Shown here: piece by piece, positions 33,865 through 42,626 of the stretch | Numbering within the stretch: position 1 is the first letter of the stretch | Layout: each line of letters begins with the position of its first letter | From: Pseudonocardia sp. N23 | Lineage (GTDB): Bacteria; Actinomycetota; Actinomycetes; Mycobacteriales; Pseudonocardiaceae | Length of the DNA: 64,000 nt | Assembly: GCF_002583555.1 (NCBI RefSeq) | Contig: NZ_BEGX01000137.1 | Location: forward strand, 1-64,000 | Reading direction: 5' to 3' | Position numbers and translations under genes: made by a program | Notes under the pieces: model-generated | The model's database searches: none | The model's input: the letters and a program-made list of their open reading frames with translations, nothing else | Told to the model about the DNA's origin: nothing

Positions 33865-35517
33865 ATGGCCCACCCCTCGGGTCCGGACGCTCTCAGCCTC
33901 GACATGTTCCTGGGACTGGTCGGCGGCGAGTACGTCGACGTGGTCCATGCCCCTGCCGGTCTCGACATCCCGGTCGTCGCCGTCCTCATCCATGACACCT
34001 CCACCGCGGCCCAGGCCGGGGCGGGAGACCTCGTTCTCGCCATCGGCGTCCGTGTCGACGATCCGGACGTGGAGCCGCTGCTCAAGCGCCTCGGGCCCGA
34101 CATCACCGTCGCGTTCAAGGTCCGCGACGATCCGGAGCGCGGCCATCTGCGCGTACTGGCGGCCGAATGCGACTCCACGGTCCTGGCGATCGCGCCGGAG
34201 CTGTCCTGGGACCAGCTGCACGTGCTCGCCCGACGGTCCATCTCCGCGGCCTCGGCCAGCGTCGCCGACGAACGTGGGGTGGCGTTCGGCGACCTCTTCG
34301 CGCTCGCCAACGCCGCCGCCGCGACCCTCGAGGGTCCTGTGATCATCGACGACGACCGTATGGAGGTCATCGCCTTCTCCAGCCTGGGCGACCCGATCGA
34401 CGAGATCCGTCAGCAGTCCATCCTGCAGCGACGTCCGCCGAAGGAGTTCATCGCCTGGTGTGAGTCGACCGGCATCCTGCCGCGGGTCCGCCAGAGCCTG
34501 CGTCCTGTACGGGTGGTCCCGCCGGACGGCGCAACGCGCCTGGTCACGGCCATTCGTGGGGGTACCGACATCCTCGGCTACATCTGGGTCGCCCAGACCA
34601 AGCGCGAACTGGACCAGCAGTCGGAGGACCTGCTGGCAGAGATCGCCCGCGTCGCGGCTCTCCAGCTGCTGCGGTCCCGGATCAGTGAGGACCTCGACCG
34701 CCGGCTCCGCAGCGACCTGCTGCGCAACGCCCTCTCCGGACGCGGCAGCCCGCAGACCGTCGCCACGCGTCTCGGGATCGAGGGGGTCCCGTTCCGCCTG
34801 GTCTCCTTCGCCCGCGAGCACGTCGGCCCCCGGGCCCGGTCCGACGACCAGGTCGCCCTGCGCCCACTCGAGGACCTGGTCGCGCTGCGGGTCGAAGCCT
34901 CGCACCGCCGCGGCGCGGTCACCTCCTGCACCGGCCGCGTCTACGCCCTGGTCCCGTCGCTCGACAGCCTCTCCACCAACGAGACGGTCGCGCTGGCCAC
35001 CGAGATCGTCGGTCAGGCGAGCCGTCAGCTCCGCACCGATCTACGAGCCGCCGTCAGCGGCGAGATCGCCGACCCCGACCAGATCAGCGAGGCGCGCCGT
35101 GACCTCGACCGGCTGTTGAACCTTCCGCTCCTCGACGAGCAGCGCCGCGTCGTCTCCTTCGAGGACTCGATCGCGGACGCGATCATGTCGGAACTCACCG
35201 AGATCGTCCTCGAACGCCCCCGGCTCCTCCAGGGTGGGATCGCCGGCATGGTCGTGAGCGACCGCGACCGCGGCACGGAGTACCTGCCGAGCCTGCGTGC
35301 GTTCTTCGACGCCGGTGGCGACCTCACCGCCGCCGCCCGGACCCTCTACGTGCACCGAAACACTCTGAAGTACCGGCTCACGCGTATCCGCGACGCTTTC
35401 GGGGTCGATGTCGACCACCCCACCCAGCGACTCGTAGCCGAGCTGCAGGTCGCAGTGTTCACCGCTCACCCGGAGCTGCAGGTCAAGCTGGCGGCTGTCG
35501 ACTCTTCGCAGGACTGA
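33865..35517 (+). CDS. PucR/CdaR-family transcriptional regulator
   Basis: The 550-residue regulator has an N-terminal PucR-type domain (about 1-130), a GAF-like middle section (LANAAAATLEGPVIIDDDRMEVIAFSS, about 150-280), a GGDEF-like CdaR segment, and a C-terminal HTH_30 domain. The HTH domain contains DLTAAARTLYVHRNTLKYRLTRI at about residue 490. It follows the M20 gene by 21 nt and is the last gene of the operon. PucR-type regulators commonly activate catabolism of purines, allantoin and other nitrogen compounds, so it is the probable pathway-specific regulator of both divergent operons. The inducer is unknown. Confidence 0.85.
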   Translation: MAHPSGPDALSLDMFLGLVGGEYVDVVHAPAGLDIPVVAVLIHDTSTAAQAGAGDLVLAIGVRVDDPDVEPLLKRLGPDITVAFKVRDDPERGHLRVLAAECDSTVLAIAPELSWDQLHVLARRSISAASASVADERGVAFGDLFALANAAAATLEGPVIIDDDRMEVIAFSSLGDPIDEIRQQSILQRRPPKEFIAWCESTGILPRVRQSLRPVRVVPPDGATRLVTAIRGGTDILGYIWVAQTKRELDQQSEDLLAEIARVAALQLLRSRISEDLDRRLRSDLLRNALSGRGSPQTVATRLGIEGVPFRLVSFAREHVGPRARSDDQVALRPLEDLVALRVEASHRRGAVTSCTGRVYALVPSLDSLSTNETVALATEIVGQASRQLRTDLRAAVSGEIADPDQISEARRDLDRLLNLPLLDEQRRVVSFEDSIADAIMSELTEIVLERPRLLQGGIAGMVVSDRDRGTEYLPSLRAFFDAGGDLTAAARTLYVHRNTLKYRLTRIRDAFGVDVDHPTQRLVAELQVAVFTAHPELQVKLAAVDSSQD

Positions 35518-35605
35518 GTCGACGACTCGGGCGGTGGCGCGCGTGCCGAGGCCGGTCGGCGGCTCGCCGGCGGCTGTGTCGCCATCGCGTCACACGGCCG
35601 GTCGC

Positions 35606-36334
35606 TCAGATCGTCGCGACGTAGACGGTGTTGGTCGACTCCCTGTCCTGCAGGAGGTTCGGGAAGCGGACCACCTCGGCGTGGGCCGTCGCGAAGACCT
35701 CGCCGAGCACGCGGGTGAAGGCGTCGTCCGGGGGGTCGTTGGACCAGAGGGCGAAGACGCCTCCCGGGTGCAGCAGCTCCGCGACACGGTGCAGCCCCGG
35801 CGGCTCGTACAGGTCGGAGTGACTCGGGTGGAGCAGGTGCCGCGGGGAGTGGTCGATGTCGACGACGAGGGCGTGGAAGCGCCGTCCCGGGCTCGTCGGG
35901 TCGAGGCCGTCACCGGAGCGGACCATCGCGAAGAAGTCGCCCTGCACCAGCGTGCAGCGGGGGTCGTTGGTCAGGGTGCGGCCCGCGGGGATCAGCCCGT
36001 CGCGGTGCCACTCGATCACCGGCTCCAGCGCCTCGACCACGGTCAGGGACCGCACGCCGGGATCCTCCAGCACCGTCAGGGCGGTGTAGCCGAGGCCGAG
36101 GCCGCCGACCACCACGTCCAGGCCGCCCGGGTCGCCGACCCGCGCCGCGAGCCCGGCGAGGGCGAGGCGCGCCATCTCCTCCTCGGCCACGGTGAACATG
36201 CTGGACATCAGGAACTCGTCCCCGAGCTTGACCTCCAGGACCTCCGTGGCGACGGCGGGATCCCACCGTCGGCGGAGCAGCAGGTCGCCCATCGGGGTGG
36301 GCCGCCAGTCGAGCTCGGCGAAACGTGCGGCCAT
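35606..36334 (-). CDS. Spermidine synthase-like methyltransferase-fold protein
   Basis: This 242-residue Rossmann-fold protein of the spermidine synthase/polyamine aminopropyltransferase superfamily has the nucleotide-binding glycine-rich strand VVVGGLGLGYTALTVLEDP at about residues 74-92. VEALEPVIEWHRDGLIP and LVVDIDHSPRHLLHP follow. The N-terminal DLLLRRRWDP resembles the family's entry strand. The usual aminopropyl donor motif GGGDG is altered to GGLGLG, so the reaction may differ from spermidine synthesis. It stands alone on the minus strand, convergent with the PucR gene. Confidence 0.72.
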   Translation of the reverse strand: MAARFAELDWRPTPMGDLLLRRRWDPAVATEVLEVKLGDEFLMSSMFTVAEEEMARLALAGLAARVGDPGGLDVVVGGLGLGYTALTVLEDPGVRSLTVVEALEPVIEWHRDGLIPAGRTLTNDPRCTLVQGDFFAMVRSGDGLDPTSPGRRFHALVVDIDHSPRHLLHPSHSDLYEPPGLHRVAELLHPGGVFALWSNDPPDDAFTRVLGEVFATAHAEVVRFPNLLQDRESTNTVYVATI

Positions 36335-36427
36335 CGGACCTCCAGCCAGGGGACGTGAGCCTAACCGCAGGCGGCCGGGCTGCCCGGACCCGGAGGAGGG
36401 AGGCGCGGGCGTCGGCGGCGACGCGGG

Positions 36428-37336
36428 TCAGCGGCGACCACCTGCCAGCAGGAAGTCGACGACGCGTGCCTGGGCCGCGGCGGCGTCCGGGTGGGTGTAG
36501 AGCGCGAGGTGCGTGCCCGTGTCGAGGGTGAGCAGCTCGGCGCCGGGGATGGCGTCGGCGGCGGCGTAGCTCTGCGCGGGCGGCAGGTCGCTGTCGGAGG
36601 TGCCCTGGACGACGAGGGTGGGCGCGGTGATCTTCTCCAGCCCCAGGGACGTGATGGCGGCGAACTGGGCGAGGTCGTTGTCGTAGCCGGTGCGGCGGGA
36701 CCTGTCCGGAGAGGCGGTGGGACCCAGGTCGACGACGAACCGTCGCTTGGCGGGGTCGGCGAAGACCTCCTCGGTGCGGGCGGCCAGCTGCTCCTTGGTC
36801 AGGTCGCCCTCGCCGGCGAGTGCGCCCGCGATGTACTGCTTGGGCTGGTGGGCGGCCAGGACCCGCAGGAGCCACTGCCCGGGAGCGGTGGTGAACATCA
36901 GCCGGGTGGCGAGGTCCTGCTGGGGCAGTTCGTAGGCCGCGCTGCAGGCGGCGTTGGCGACGAGGACGGTGACGCGCTCGGGGTGGCGGACGGCGAAGCG
37001 GTAGCCGGCGGGGCCGCCGCCGGACCAGGTGTAGACGCCCGCCCGCTCGATCCCGAGGTGGTCCAGCAGCGCGGCGAGCAGGTCGGCCTGCTCGTCGATG
37101 GTGGCGCCGGAGCCGAGCGGGGTGCCGAGGTAGCCGGGCCGGGAGACCAGGATCGCGGAGACCCGGTCGCGGGGCAGGATCCGCGCCATCAGCGCGGCGG
37201 CGTCGATGCCGCCGGGAGTGCCGTGGACGACGAGGACCGGGACGCCGGTGCCGACGACGGCGTACTCGACCGGCCCGAGGGCGGTCTCGGCGACCGAGGA
37301 GGTGTACTCGGGGGCGTTGGTGTGGGTGGTGCTCAT
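36428..37336 (-). CDS. Alpha/beta hydrolase
   Basis: The 302-residue alpha/beta hydrolase has the oxyanion loop VVHGTPGG and the nucleophile elbow YTWSGGGPAGYRFA near residue 112. The acid in GTSDSDLPP and His in GTHLALYTHPD complete the triad. The double glycine after the serine and PG pattern recall proline iminopeptidase or haloalkane dehalogenase-like members. I use the ATG at 37336 (MSTTHTN); the open frame further upstream has no similarity. It probably forms a single-gene unit. Confidence 0.78.
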   Translation of the reverse strand: MSTTHTNAPEYTSSVAETALGPVEYAVVGTGVPVLVVHGTPGGIDAAALMARILPRDRVSAILVSRPGYLGTPLGSGATIDEQADLLAALLDHLGIERAGVYTWSGGGPAGYRFAVRHPERVTVLVANAACSAAYELPQQDLATRLMFTTAPGQWLLRVLAAHQPKQYIAGALAGEGDLTKEQLAARTEEVFADPAKRRFVVDLGPTASPDRSRRTGYDNDLAQFAAITSLGLEKITAPTLVVQGTSDSDLPPAQSYAAADAIPGAELLTLDTGTHLALYTHPDAAAAQARVVDFLLAGGRR

Positions 37337-37663
37337 GATCAGGTCCTTTCCGGTGCGGAGCCGGGCCGGTTCCGCGATGACACCGACGTTGCCCCTTCCG
37401 GTCCCGTGGAACATCCGCCATTGCGCTCGCTTCTCGCGGGCGGGCCGCGACGACTGTCCGAGTGTGATGGCGGACGTTCCGGTCCGGGCGGGGGATCAGG
37501 GTCGAGCTACGAACACGAAGCAGATTCTCCTCGGCTTCCTCCCCGGGATCGCCTTCTCGCGGTCTCCACCCGCATCGGGCCCGGCTGGCCTCGGGGTGTC
37601 CGGGGGCTCCACACCTCCCCCAGGCCGTCGGCGTCGGCTCCGTGACGGATCGGTCCACGGATG
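37337..37663. other. Intergenic region without a supported gene
   Basis: These 327 bp lie upstream of the minus-strand hydrolase and downstream of the minus-strand YbhN-like gene. I see no coding sequence with family similarity. A weak hairpin with GGTGT/ACACC arms occurs near 37597-37615 and might end transcription of the membrane-protein gene. Confidence 0.3.
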
Positions 37664-38698
37664 TCAGGGGTCGCCGCCGTCACGCGCGACGTGGCGACGC
37701 ACCAGCAGCCACACGATCCAGCCCGCCCCGATCACGAACCCGAAGCTGATGATCCGGTAGAGGACGACGGCCGCGATGGCAGTGGGCGCCGCGATGCCGG
37801 CCGTGACCAGCCCGAGGACCAGTGCGCTGTCGATGATCCCCAGGCCGCCGGGGATGATCGTGATGGAGCCCGCGGCCATGCCCGCGCAGTAGGCCAGCAG
37901 GACCTGGGCGGGGTTGACCGGCAGGTCGGTGACGGCGCGGATGCACATCCACAGGCAGAGCGCGTCGAGGCCCCAGTTCAGCAGGGCGAAGACCGCCGCC
38001 GCGGCGCCGTGCCCCGGGGTGAGCCGGGCCGCGCCGAGCTGGCTCTCCAGGTCACGGACCCGCTCCAGGTCCTGGGTGGGCGGCTTGCGGCGCACCCTGT
38101 TCACGGCCGCGACCGCGGCCCGCGTCGCCCGGTCGAGCCGGTCGGTCCCGTGCGCCACGTACCGGAGCCCGACGACGACGAGGACCAGCGCGATCCCCAA
38201 CCCGACGAGCGAGCGCCACTGCACACCGTCGCCGGCGGTGAACGCACCGACCGCCGTCACGACCGCGAGCGCCGTGGCAGACAGGATCCCCGACAGCGCG
38301 ATGCACCACGCCGCGACGACCGGGGTGGCGCCGAACCGCATCAGCTGCCGGTAGTTGTAGCGGGTGGAGAACGCGGTGCCGCCGGGCAGCGTGACGCTGA
38401 GTGAGTGCGCCGCGTACGCGAGCGCCAGGTGCCTGCGGACCGACACCGTCAACCCCGCCGAGCGGAGCAGGTGCCGCTGCATGCGCGCGTAGGCGCCCAT
38501 CACACCCAGCTCCGCCAGCAGCGCGAAGACCAGCGGCTCCACCCGCGGGGCCCGTAGCTGTGCGAACGCCTTCGACAGCGACGACCAGCCCAGGACGAGC
38601 TCGACGACGAACAGGACCAGCACCGCGGCGATGGCGACCTGCTTCAGACGGCGTCGTCCCGGGTGGACGGAACCACCGACGGCGTCCTGCCCGACCAT
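37664..38698 (-). CDS. YbhN/UPF0104-type flippase-like integral membrane protein
   Basis: The 344-residue protein has about eight transmembrane helices and the pattern of the lysylphosphatidylglycerol synthase N-terminal (AglD/UPF0104) family. It shows an early cytoplasmic RMQRHLLRSAG segment, the HSLSVTLPGGTAFSTRYNYRQLMRFG region, and the conserved SITIIPGGLGIIDSALVLGL helix near the C-terminus. Members are thought to move lipid-linked sugars or lipids across the membrane. No glycosyltransferase is adjacent. A second member of the family is encoded at 53372. Confidence 0.82.
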   Translation of the reverse strand: MVGQDAVGGSVHPGRRRLKQVAIAAVLVLFVVELVLGWSSLSKAFAQLRAPRVEPLVFALLAELGVMGAYARMQRHLLRSAGLTVSVRRHLALAYAAHSLSVTLPGGTAFSTRYNYRQLMRFGATPVVAAWCIALSGILSATALAVVTAVGAFTAGDGVQWRSLVGLGIALVLVVVGLRYVAHGTDRLDRATRAAVAAVNRVRRKPPTQDLERVRDLESQLGAARLTPGHGAAAAVFALLNWGLDALCLWMCIRAVTDLPVNPAQVLLAYCAGMAAGSITIIPGGLGIIDSALVLGLVTAGIAAPTAIAAVVLYRIISFGFVIGAGWIVWLLVRRHVARDGGDP

Positions 38699-38817
38699 CC
38701 TCGGCTCCCTCCCCGGCCCGCGACGTCACCGACAGCCTTCCGTCCCCGGGCGGTGAAGCCCAGAGCGCGCGCTGCGGGTGTGCCTGCTCGCCGGCCCGCC
38801 AGGTCTAGCGTGAGGGC

Positions 38818-39687
38818 ATGGAGATCGGTCTGCACCTCTCGGACCTCACCTACCCGAACGGTCCCGGCGCCCTCGCCGACGACCTCACCCGCATCGTCGT
38901 CGCGGCCGAAGAGGCCGGGTTCGCGCGGGTCAGCGTCATGGACCACGTCTGGCAGATCGCGGTCCACGGCCCACCCGAGCACGACATGCTCGAGGCGTAC
39001 ACGACCCTCGGCTTCATCGCGGCCCGAACCAGCCGCGTCGAACTGCTGGCCTGGGTCACGGCTGTCAGCTACCGGGCGCCCGGATTGCTGGCCAAGCTCG
39101 TCAGCACCCTCGACGTCCTCTCCGGCGGACGGGCCTGGCTCGGCGTCGGCGCCGCCTGGAACGCCGAGGAGTCCGCCGGCCTGGGGCTCGACTTCCCGCC
39201 ACTCGCGCAGCGGTTCGAGATGCTCGAGGAGACCGTGCAGATCTGCCGGCAGATGTGGGACCCCGACGACGACGGCCCCTACGAGGGGAAGCACTACCGC
39301 CTCGGCCGCACCCTCAACGTGCCCGCCCCGCTGCACCGGCCGCGGATCCTCATCGGTGGCGGCGGCGAGAAGAAGACGCTGCGGCTCGTCGCCAGGTACG
39401 CCGACGCCTGCAACGTGATCAACAGCCCCGCGCTCGAGCACAAGCTCGCCGTTCTGCGCGGGCACTGCGAGACCGAGGGCCGCGACTACGACTCGATCGA
39501 GAAGACCGTGCAGGTCACCCTGGAGCTGGGCGACGGCAGGGCGGGTGCCGACGAGTTCCTGGCGACGCTGCGCGGTCTCGCGGCGCTGGGCGTCGACTCC
39601 ATCCAGGGCAAGCTGCCGGGTGTCTGGGAGATCGAGAGGATCCAGCGGTTCGGCCGCGAGATCATCCCGGCCGCCGCCGAGCTCTGA
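38818..39687 (+). CDS. LLM-class F420-dependent oxidoreductase
   Basis: This 289-residue luciferase-like TIM-barrel protein opens with MEIGLHLSDLTYPNGP and continues with FARVSVMDHVWQI and GGRAWLGVGAAWNAEESAGLG. GRPRILIGGGGEKKTLRLVARYADACN-like strands complete the barrel (here RPRILIGGGGEKKTLR). This subgroup in actinobacteria normally uses F420. It is divergent from the YbhN-like gene, with about 120 bp between them, and is followed by a broken DJ-1 gene. The substrate is unknown. Confidence 0.82.
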   Translation: MEIGLHLSDLTYPNGPGALADDLTRIVVAAEEAGFARVSVMDHVWQIAVHGPPEHDMLEAYTTLGFIAARTSRVELLAWVTAVSYRAPGLLAKLVSTLDVLSGGRAWLGVGAAWNAEESAGLGLDFPPLAQRFEMLEETVQICRQMWDPDDDGPYEGKHYRLGRTLNVPAPLHRPRILIGGGGEKKTLRLVARYADACNVINSPALEHKLAVLRGHCETEGRDYDSIEKTVQVTLELGDGRAGADEFLATLRGLAALGVDSIQGKLPGVWEIERIQRFGREIIPAAAEL

Positions 39688-39750
39688 GCACCGGAGACCC
39701 TGAGCACCGGAGATCTGGACGCCGCGTCGCCGACGCGATGGGACGAGCCC

Positions 39751-39894
39751 GTGAGCACCATCGGAGTCCTGCTGTTCGACGGCGCGGAGGAGCTCGACGT
39801 CGTCGGGCCCTGGGAGGTCTTCACGGTCTCCTCGCGCTGCGGGAACGGGCGGGCGAGACCTACGCCGCGGACGTCTGAGCGGCCGTTCGCGTAG
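39751..39894 (+). pseudogene. N-terminal fragment of a DJ-1/PfpI-family gene
   Basis: From the GTG at 39751 the frame reads STIGVLLFDGAEELDVVGPW and then EVFTVSS, which is the first beta-alpha unit of DJ-1/PfpI proteins such as isonitrile hydratase-like enzymes. Similarity ends after about 26 residues. The continuing frame runs out at a TAG (39892-39894), while another frame shows RAGETYAADV, which looks like the next strand. So there is a small indel and then loss of about 150 residues, including the nucleophile cysteine. The MFS gene begins about 40 nt later. Confidence 0.65.
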
Positions 39895-39936
39895 GTACGC
39901 TCACGCGGGCCCGCGCAGCACCGCGCACTACCCGAC

Positions 39937-41181
39937 GTGCAGGAGGACGAGATCGTCACCGAAGCCCCGGAGCAGCGGCGCATCCTCCGGGTGCTCGTCG
40001 CCGCCCAGGTCCTGAGCGGGGCGGGGCTGGCCGCGGGCATCACGGTCGGGGCGCTCCTGGCGCAGGACATGTTGAACACGACCGGCTGGGCCGGCCTGCC
40101 GACCGCGATGTTCACCATCGGGTCCGCGGCCGCGGCGGCCGGCGTCGGGCGGCTGTCGGACCGCCTCGGCCGGCGGGCGGGCCTCGCGGCCGGGTATGCC
40201 GTCGGGGCGGTGGGGTGCGCCGGTGTCGTGGTCGCCGCCGTCCTCGGGAACGTGCCGTTGCTGTTCGTGGCGTTCCTCGTCTACGGCGCGGGGACGGCGA
40301 CGAACCTGCAGGCCCGCTACGCCGGTGCGGACCTCGCCGATCCGGCGCGCCGGGGTCGCGCGGTGAGCGTCGTCCTGGTGTCGACGACGCTCGGCGGCGT
40401 GCTGGGGCCCAACCTGGTGTCGCCGATGGGCGCGTTGGCGCAGGCGTGGGGCATCCCGCGCCTGGCCGGGCCCTTCCTGCTGGCCGGGGTCGCGTACGCG
40501 GTCGCGGCGGTGGTGCTGTGGGCGCTGCTGCGCCCGGACCCGCTGCTCCTGGCGCGGCAACGGGCGACCGGGCCCGCCGCAGCCGGCGCCACTCCCGACC
40601 CCGCAGCCGACGGCGGGAGCTCGACCGGCGTCGTACTGGGCGCGTCGATCATGGTCCTGACGCAGCTGGTGATGGTCGCGATCATGACGATGACGCCGAT
40701 CCACATGGCCGCGCACGGGCGCGGCCTCGGCGCCGCGGGACTCGTGATCGCGATCCACGTCGCGGCGATGTTCCTGCCGTCGCCGATCAGCGGTCTCCTG
40801 GTCGACCGGTTCGGGCGGGTCGTGGTGGCGGTGGCGTCGGGGATGACGCTGCTCGTCGCCGGGGTGCTGGCCGCACTGGCACCCGGTGACTCGCTCGTGC
40901 TGCTCGCGGTCGCGCTGGCGCTGCTGGGCCTGGGGTGGAACCTCGGACTGGTCAGCGGCACGGCGATCATCACCGACTCGGTGCCGTTGGCACGCCGGGC
41001 GACGACACAGGGGACCGTCGACGTCGGCATCGCCGTCTCGGGTGCCGGCGCCGGTCTGGCGTCCGGGCTGGTCGTCGCCGCGGCCGGGTTCCCGACGCTC
41101 GCCCTCGCGGGTGGGGCCTGCGCGCTGGCGATCATCCCGATCGTGGCGTTGACGGGCCGCCGCGCCCCGTCCCGATCATGA
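39937..41181 (+). CDS. MFS transporter (drug/multidrug exporter-like)
   Basis: The 414-residue protein has 12 predicted helices. The major facilitator motif A variant GRLSDRLGRRAG lies between helices 2 and 3, and its repeat GLLVDRFGRVVV between helices 8 and 9. A polar loop rich in alanine and proline separates the two halves at about residues 205-225. Motif layout suits a proton-driven exporter. The start is a GTG at 39937; a later GTG at 39955 (VTEAPEQRR) is possible. No regulator gene is adjacent except the broken ATPase fragment downstream. Confidence 0.8.
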   Translation: MQEDEIVTEAPEQRRILRVLVAAQVLSGAGLAAGITVGALLAQDMLNTTGWAGLPTAMFTIGSAAAAAGVGRLSDRLGRRAGLAAGYAVGAVGCAGVVVAAVLGNVPLLFVAFLVYGAGTATNLQARYAGADLADPARRGRAVSVVLVSTTLGGVLGPNLVSPMGALAQAWGIPRLAGPFLLAGVAYAVAAVVLWALLRPDPLLLARQRATGPAAAGATPDPAADGGSSTGVVLGASIMVLTQLVMVAIMTMTPIHMAAHGRGLGAAGLVIAIHVAAMFLPSPISGLLVDRFGRVVVAVASGMTLLVAGVLAALAPGDSLVLLAVALALLGLGWNLGLVSGTAIITDSVPLARRATTQGTVDVGIAVSGAGAGLASGLVVAAAGFPTLALAGGACALAIIPIVALTGRRAPSRS

Positions 41182-41218
41182 CGAGGTCCTCTCCGGCTCT
41201 CGGTGAGGGCGGCGTTGG

Positions 41219-41734
41219 TCATCGAGGACGAGCAGGACCATCGCCGAGGTCGTCGCGATCAGGGTGGCGCGCATGGAGCTCGGTCTCCGTCGTCAGGTCC
41301 GACGAATCCGTCAGGGTCCGACGAACACGCTGTCGGGGTCGAGCCGGCCCTCGACTGGCGCGGCGGGTGTCGACCGAACGGAGTCGTCCGGGCACACCTC
41401 GGCTGAGCCTCAGCAGGACCGGGCCCTCGGCGCACAGCTTCTCCGCCGCCTCGACCATCCGGTCGGCCGTGTCGGGCCGCGGCGGGTACGCGGCCTCGAT
41501 CCCCAGCAGGCCCGAGATCAGCCCGAACGGGCGGCTGCGGCTCAAGTCGTCGGCCTCGGCGCGTTGCACCACCGTGCGGGTGCGGCCCAGCCGTCCCGCG
41601 ACCATGCCGACGGTCGTCGACTTCCCGATGCCGGGCAGGCCGCTCACCAGCACGGTCCGCGCAGCGTCACCCTGCAGGTGCGCGAGGATCTCCTCGACCG
41701 CCGTGGCGTGGCGGCTCGCGGGAACCATGGTCAC
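41219..41734 (-). pseudogene. Truncated LuxR/MalT-type regulator (N-terminal ATPase only)
   Basis: The first about 107 residues match the N-terminal AAA part of large LuxR-family (LAL) regulators: a short lead, Walker A in VSGLPGIGKSTTVG (about 30-43), and AEKLCAEGPVLL just before where Walker B with its Asp-Asp should come. After that the sequence becomes an Arg/Asp-rich out-of-family tail and stops at 41219. Full-length members have 800-1000 residues with a C-terminal HTH, so more than 80 % is missing. It is probably a dead remnant. Confidence 0.68.
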
Positions 41735-41816
41735 GGCGTCAGGCTATTGACGACGCGCCCGCCCCGGATGACCCATGCGGATGACGTATGACCGGCGCCA
41801 CTCACAGGGTGTGCGG

Positions 41817-42626
41817 TCAGCCCCGCGGGCGCGTCGATGCGCGCTCGTAGAGCCGGCGCGACCACAGGTAGCCCGCACCCGCGATCACGACGCACCAGCC
41901 GACCGCCACGAGTCCCGTCGCACCGACCGGGGTCCCCGACAGCAGGGCCCGCAGCGTCTCGATCACCGGGGTGAAAGGTTGGTACTCGGCGAACCAGCGC
42001 AGCACCGTCGGCATCGAGTCGGTGGGCACGAAGCCGCTGCTCAGGAGCGGCAGCAGCATCAGGACCATCGGGGTGTTGCTCGCGGTCTCGACGCTCTTGG
42101 CCTTCAGCCCCAGCGCCACGGCCAGCCAGATCATCGCCAGCCCGGCGAGCACCAGGAGCCCGATCGCACCGAGCCAGCCGGGGACGCCCGCCTCCGGCCG
42201 GAACCCGGCCGCGAGGGCGACGGCGGTGACGGCGACCAGACCGACGAACGTCTGCAGCAGGCTGCCGATCACGTGCCCGGTCAGCACCGACGCGCGGGAG
42301 ATCGACATCGTCCGGAAGCGGGCGACGATGCCCTCGGTCATGTCCATCGCGATCGAGATCGCCGTGCCCTGCACCGCGCCGGCGATCGTCATCAGCAGGA
42401 TGCCGGGGACGACGTAGTTGGCGTAGGCCGCGCGGCCGGTCGGGCCGGCCGCCGGGCCGCCGAGGCCGGACCCCAGCGTCCCGCCGAAGACGAACACGAA
42501 CAGCAGCAGGAACACCACCGGCATCCCGACGAGCATCACCGTCAGCGACGGGTAGCGGAGCATCCGGCGGACGTTGCGGCGCAACATGGTGCGCGAGTCG
42601 CGCAGGGGGTGGGTCATGGTCGTCAT
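41817..42626 (-). CDS. ABC-2 type transporter permease (DrrB-like)
   Basis: The 269-residue membrane protein has six predicted helices and the ABC-2 permease signature in the fourth to fifth segments (LVLAGLAMIWLAVALGLKAKS, LLPLLSSGFVPTDSMP, WFAEYQPFTPVIETLRALL). It pairs with the ATPase gene upstream, overlapping it by 4 nt, to form a DrrAB-like exporter. It lies at the end of a four-gene minus-strand operon headed by a ribbon-helix-helix protein. The exported compound is unknown. Confidence 0.87.
   Translation of the reverse strand: MTTMTHPLRDSRTMLRRNVRRMLRYPSLTVMLVGMPVVFLLLFVFVFGGTLGSGLGGPAAGPTGRAAYANYVVPGILLMTIAGAVQGTAISIAMDMTEGIVARFRTMSISRASVLTGHVIGSLLQTFVGLVAVTAVALAAGFRPEAGVPGWLGAIGLLVLAGLAMIWLAVALGLKAKSVETASNTPMVLMLLPLLSSGFVPTDSMPTVLRWFAEYQPFTPVIETLRALLSGTPVGATGLVAVGWCVVIAGAGYLWSRRLYERASTRPRG

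Noticed and set aside
39687..39936. Intact small DJ-1 gene
   Set aside because: Only the first beta-alpha unit is present, followed by a frame change and stop; the catalytic cysteine region is missing.
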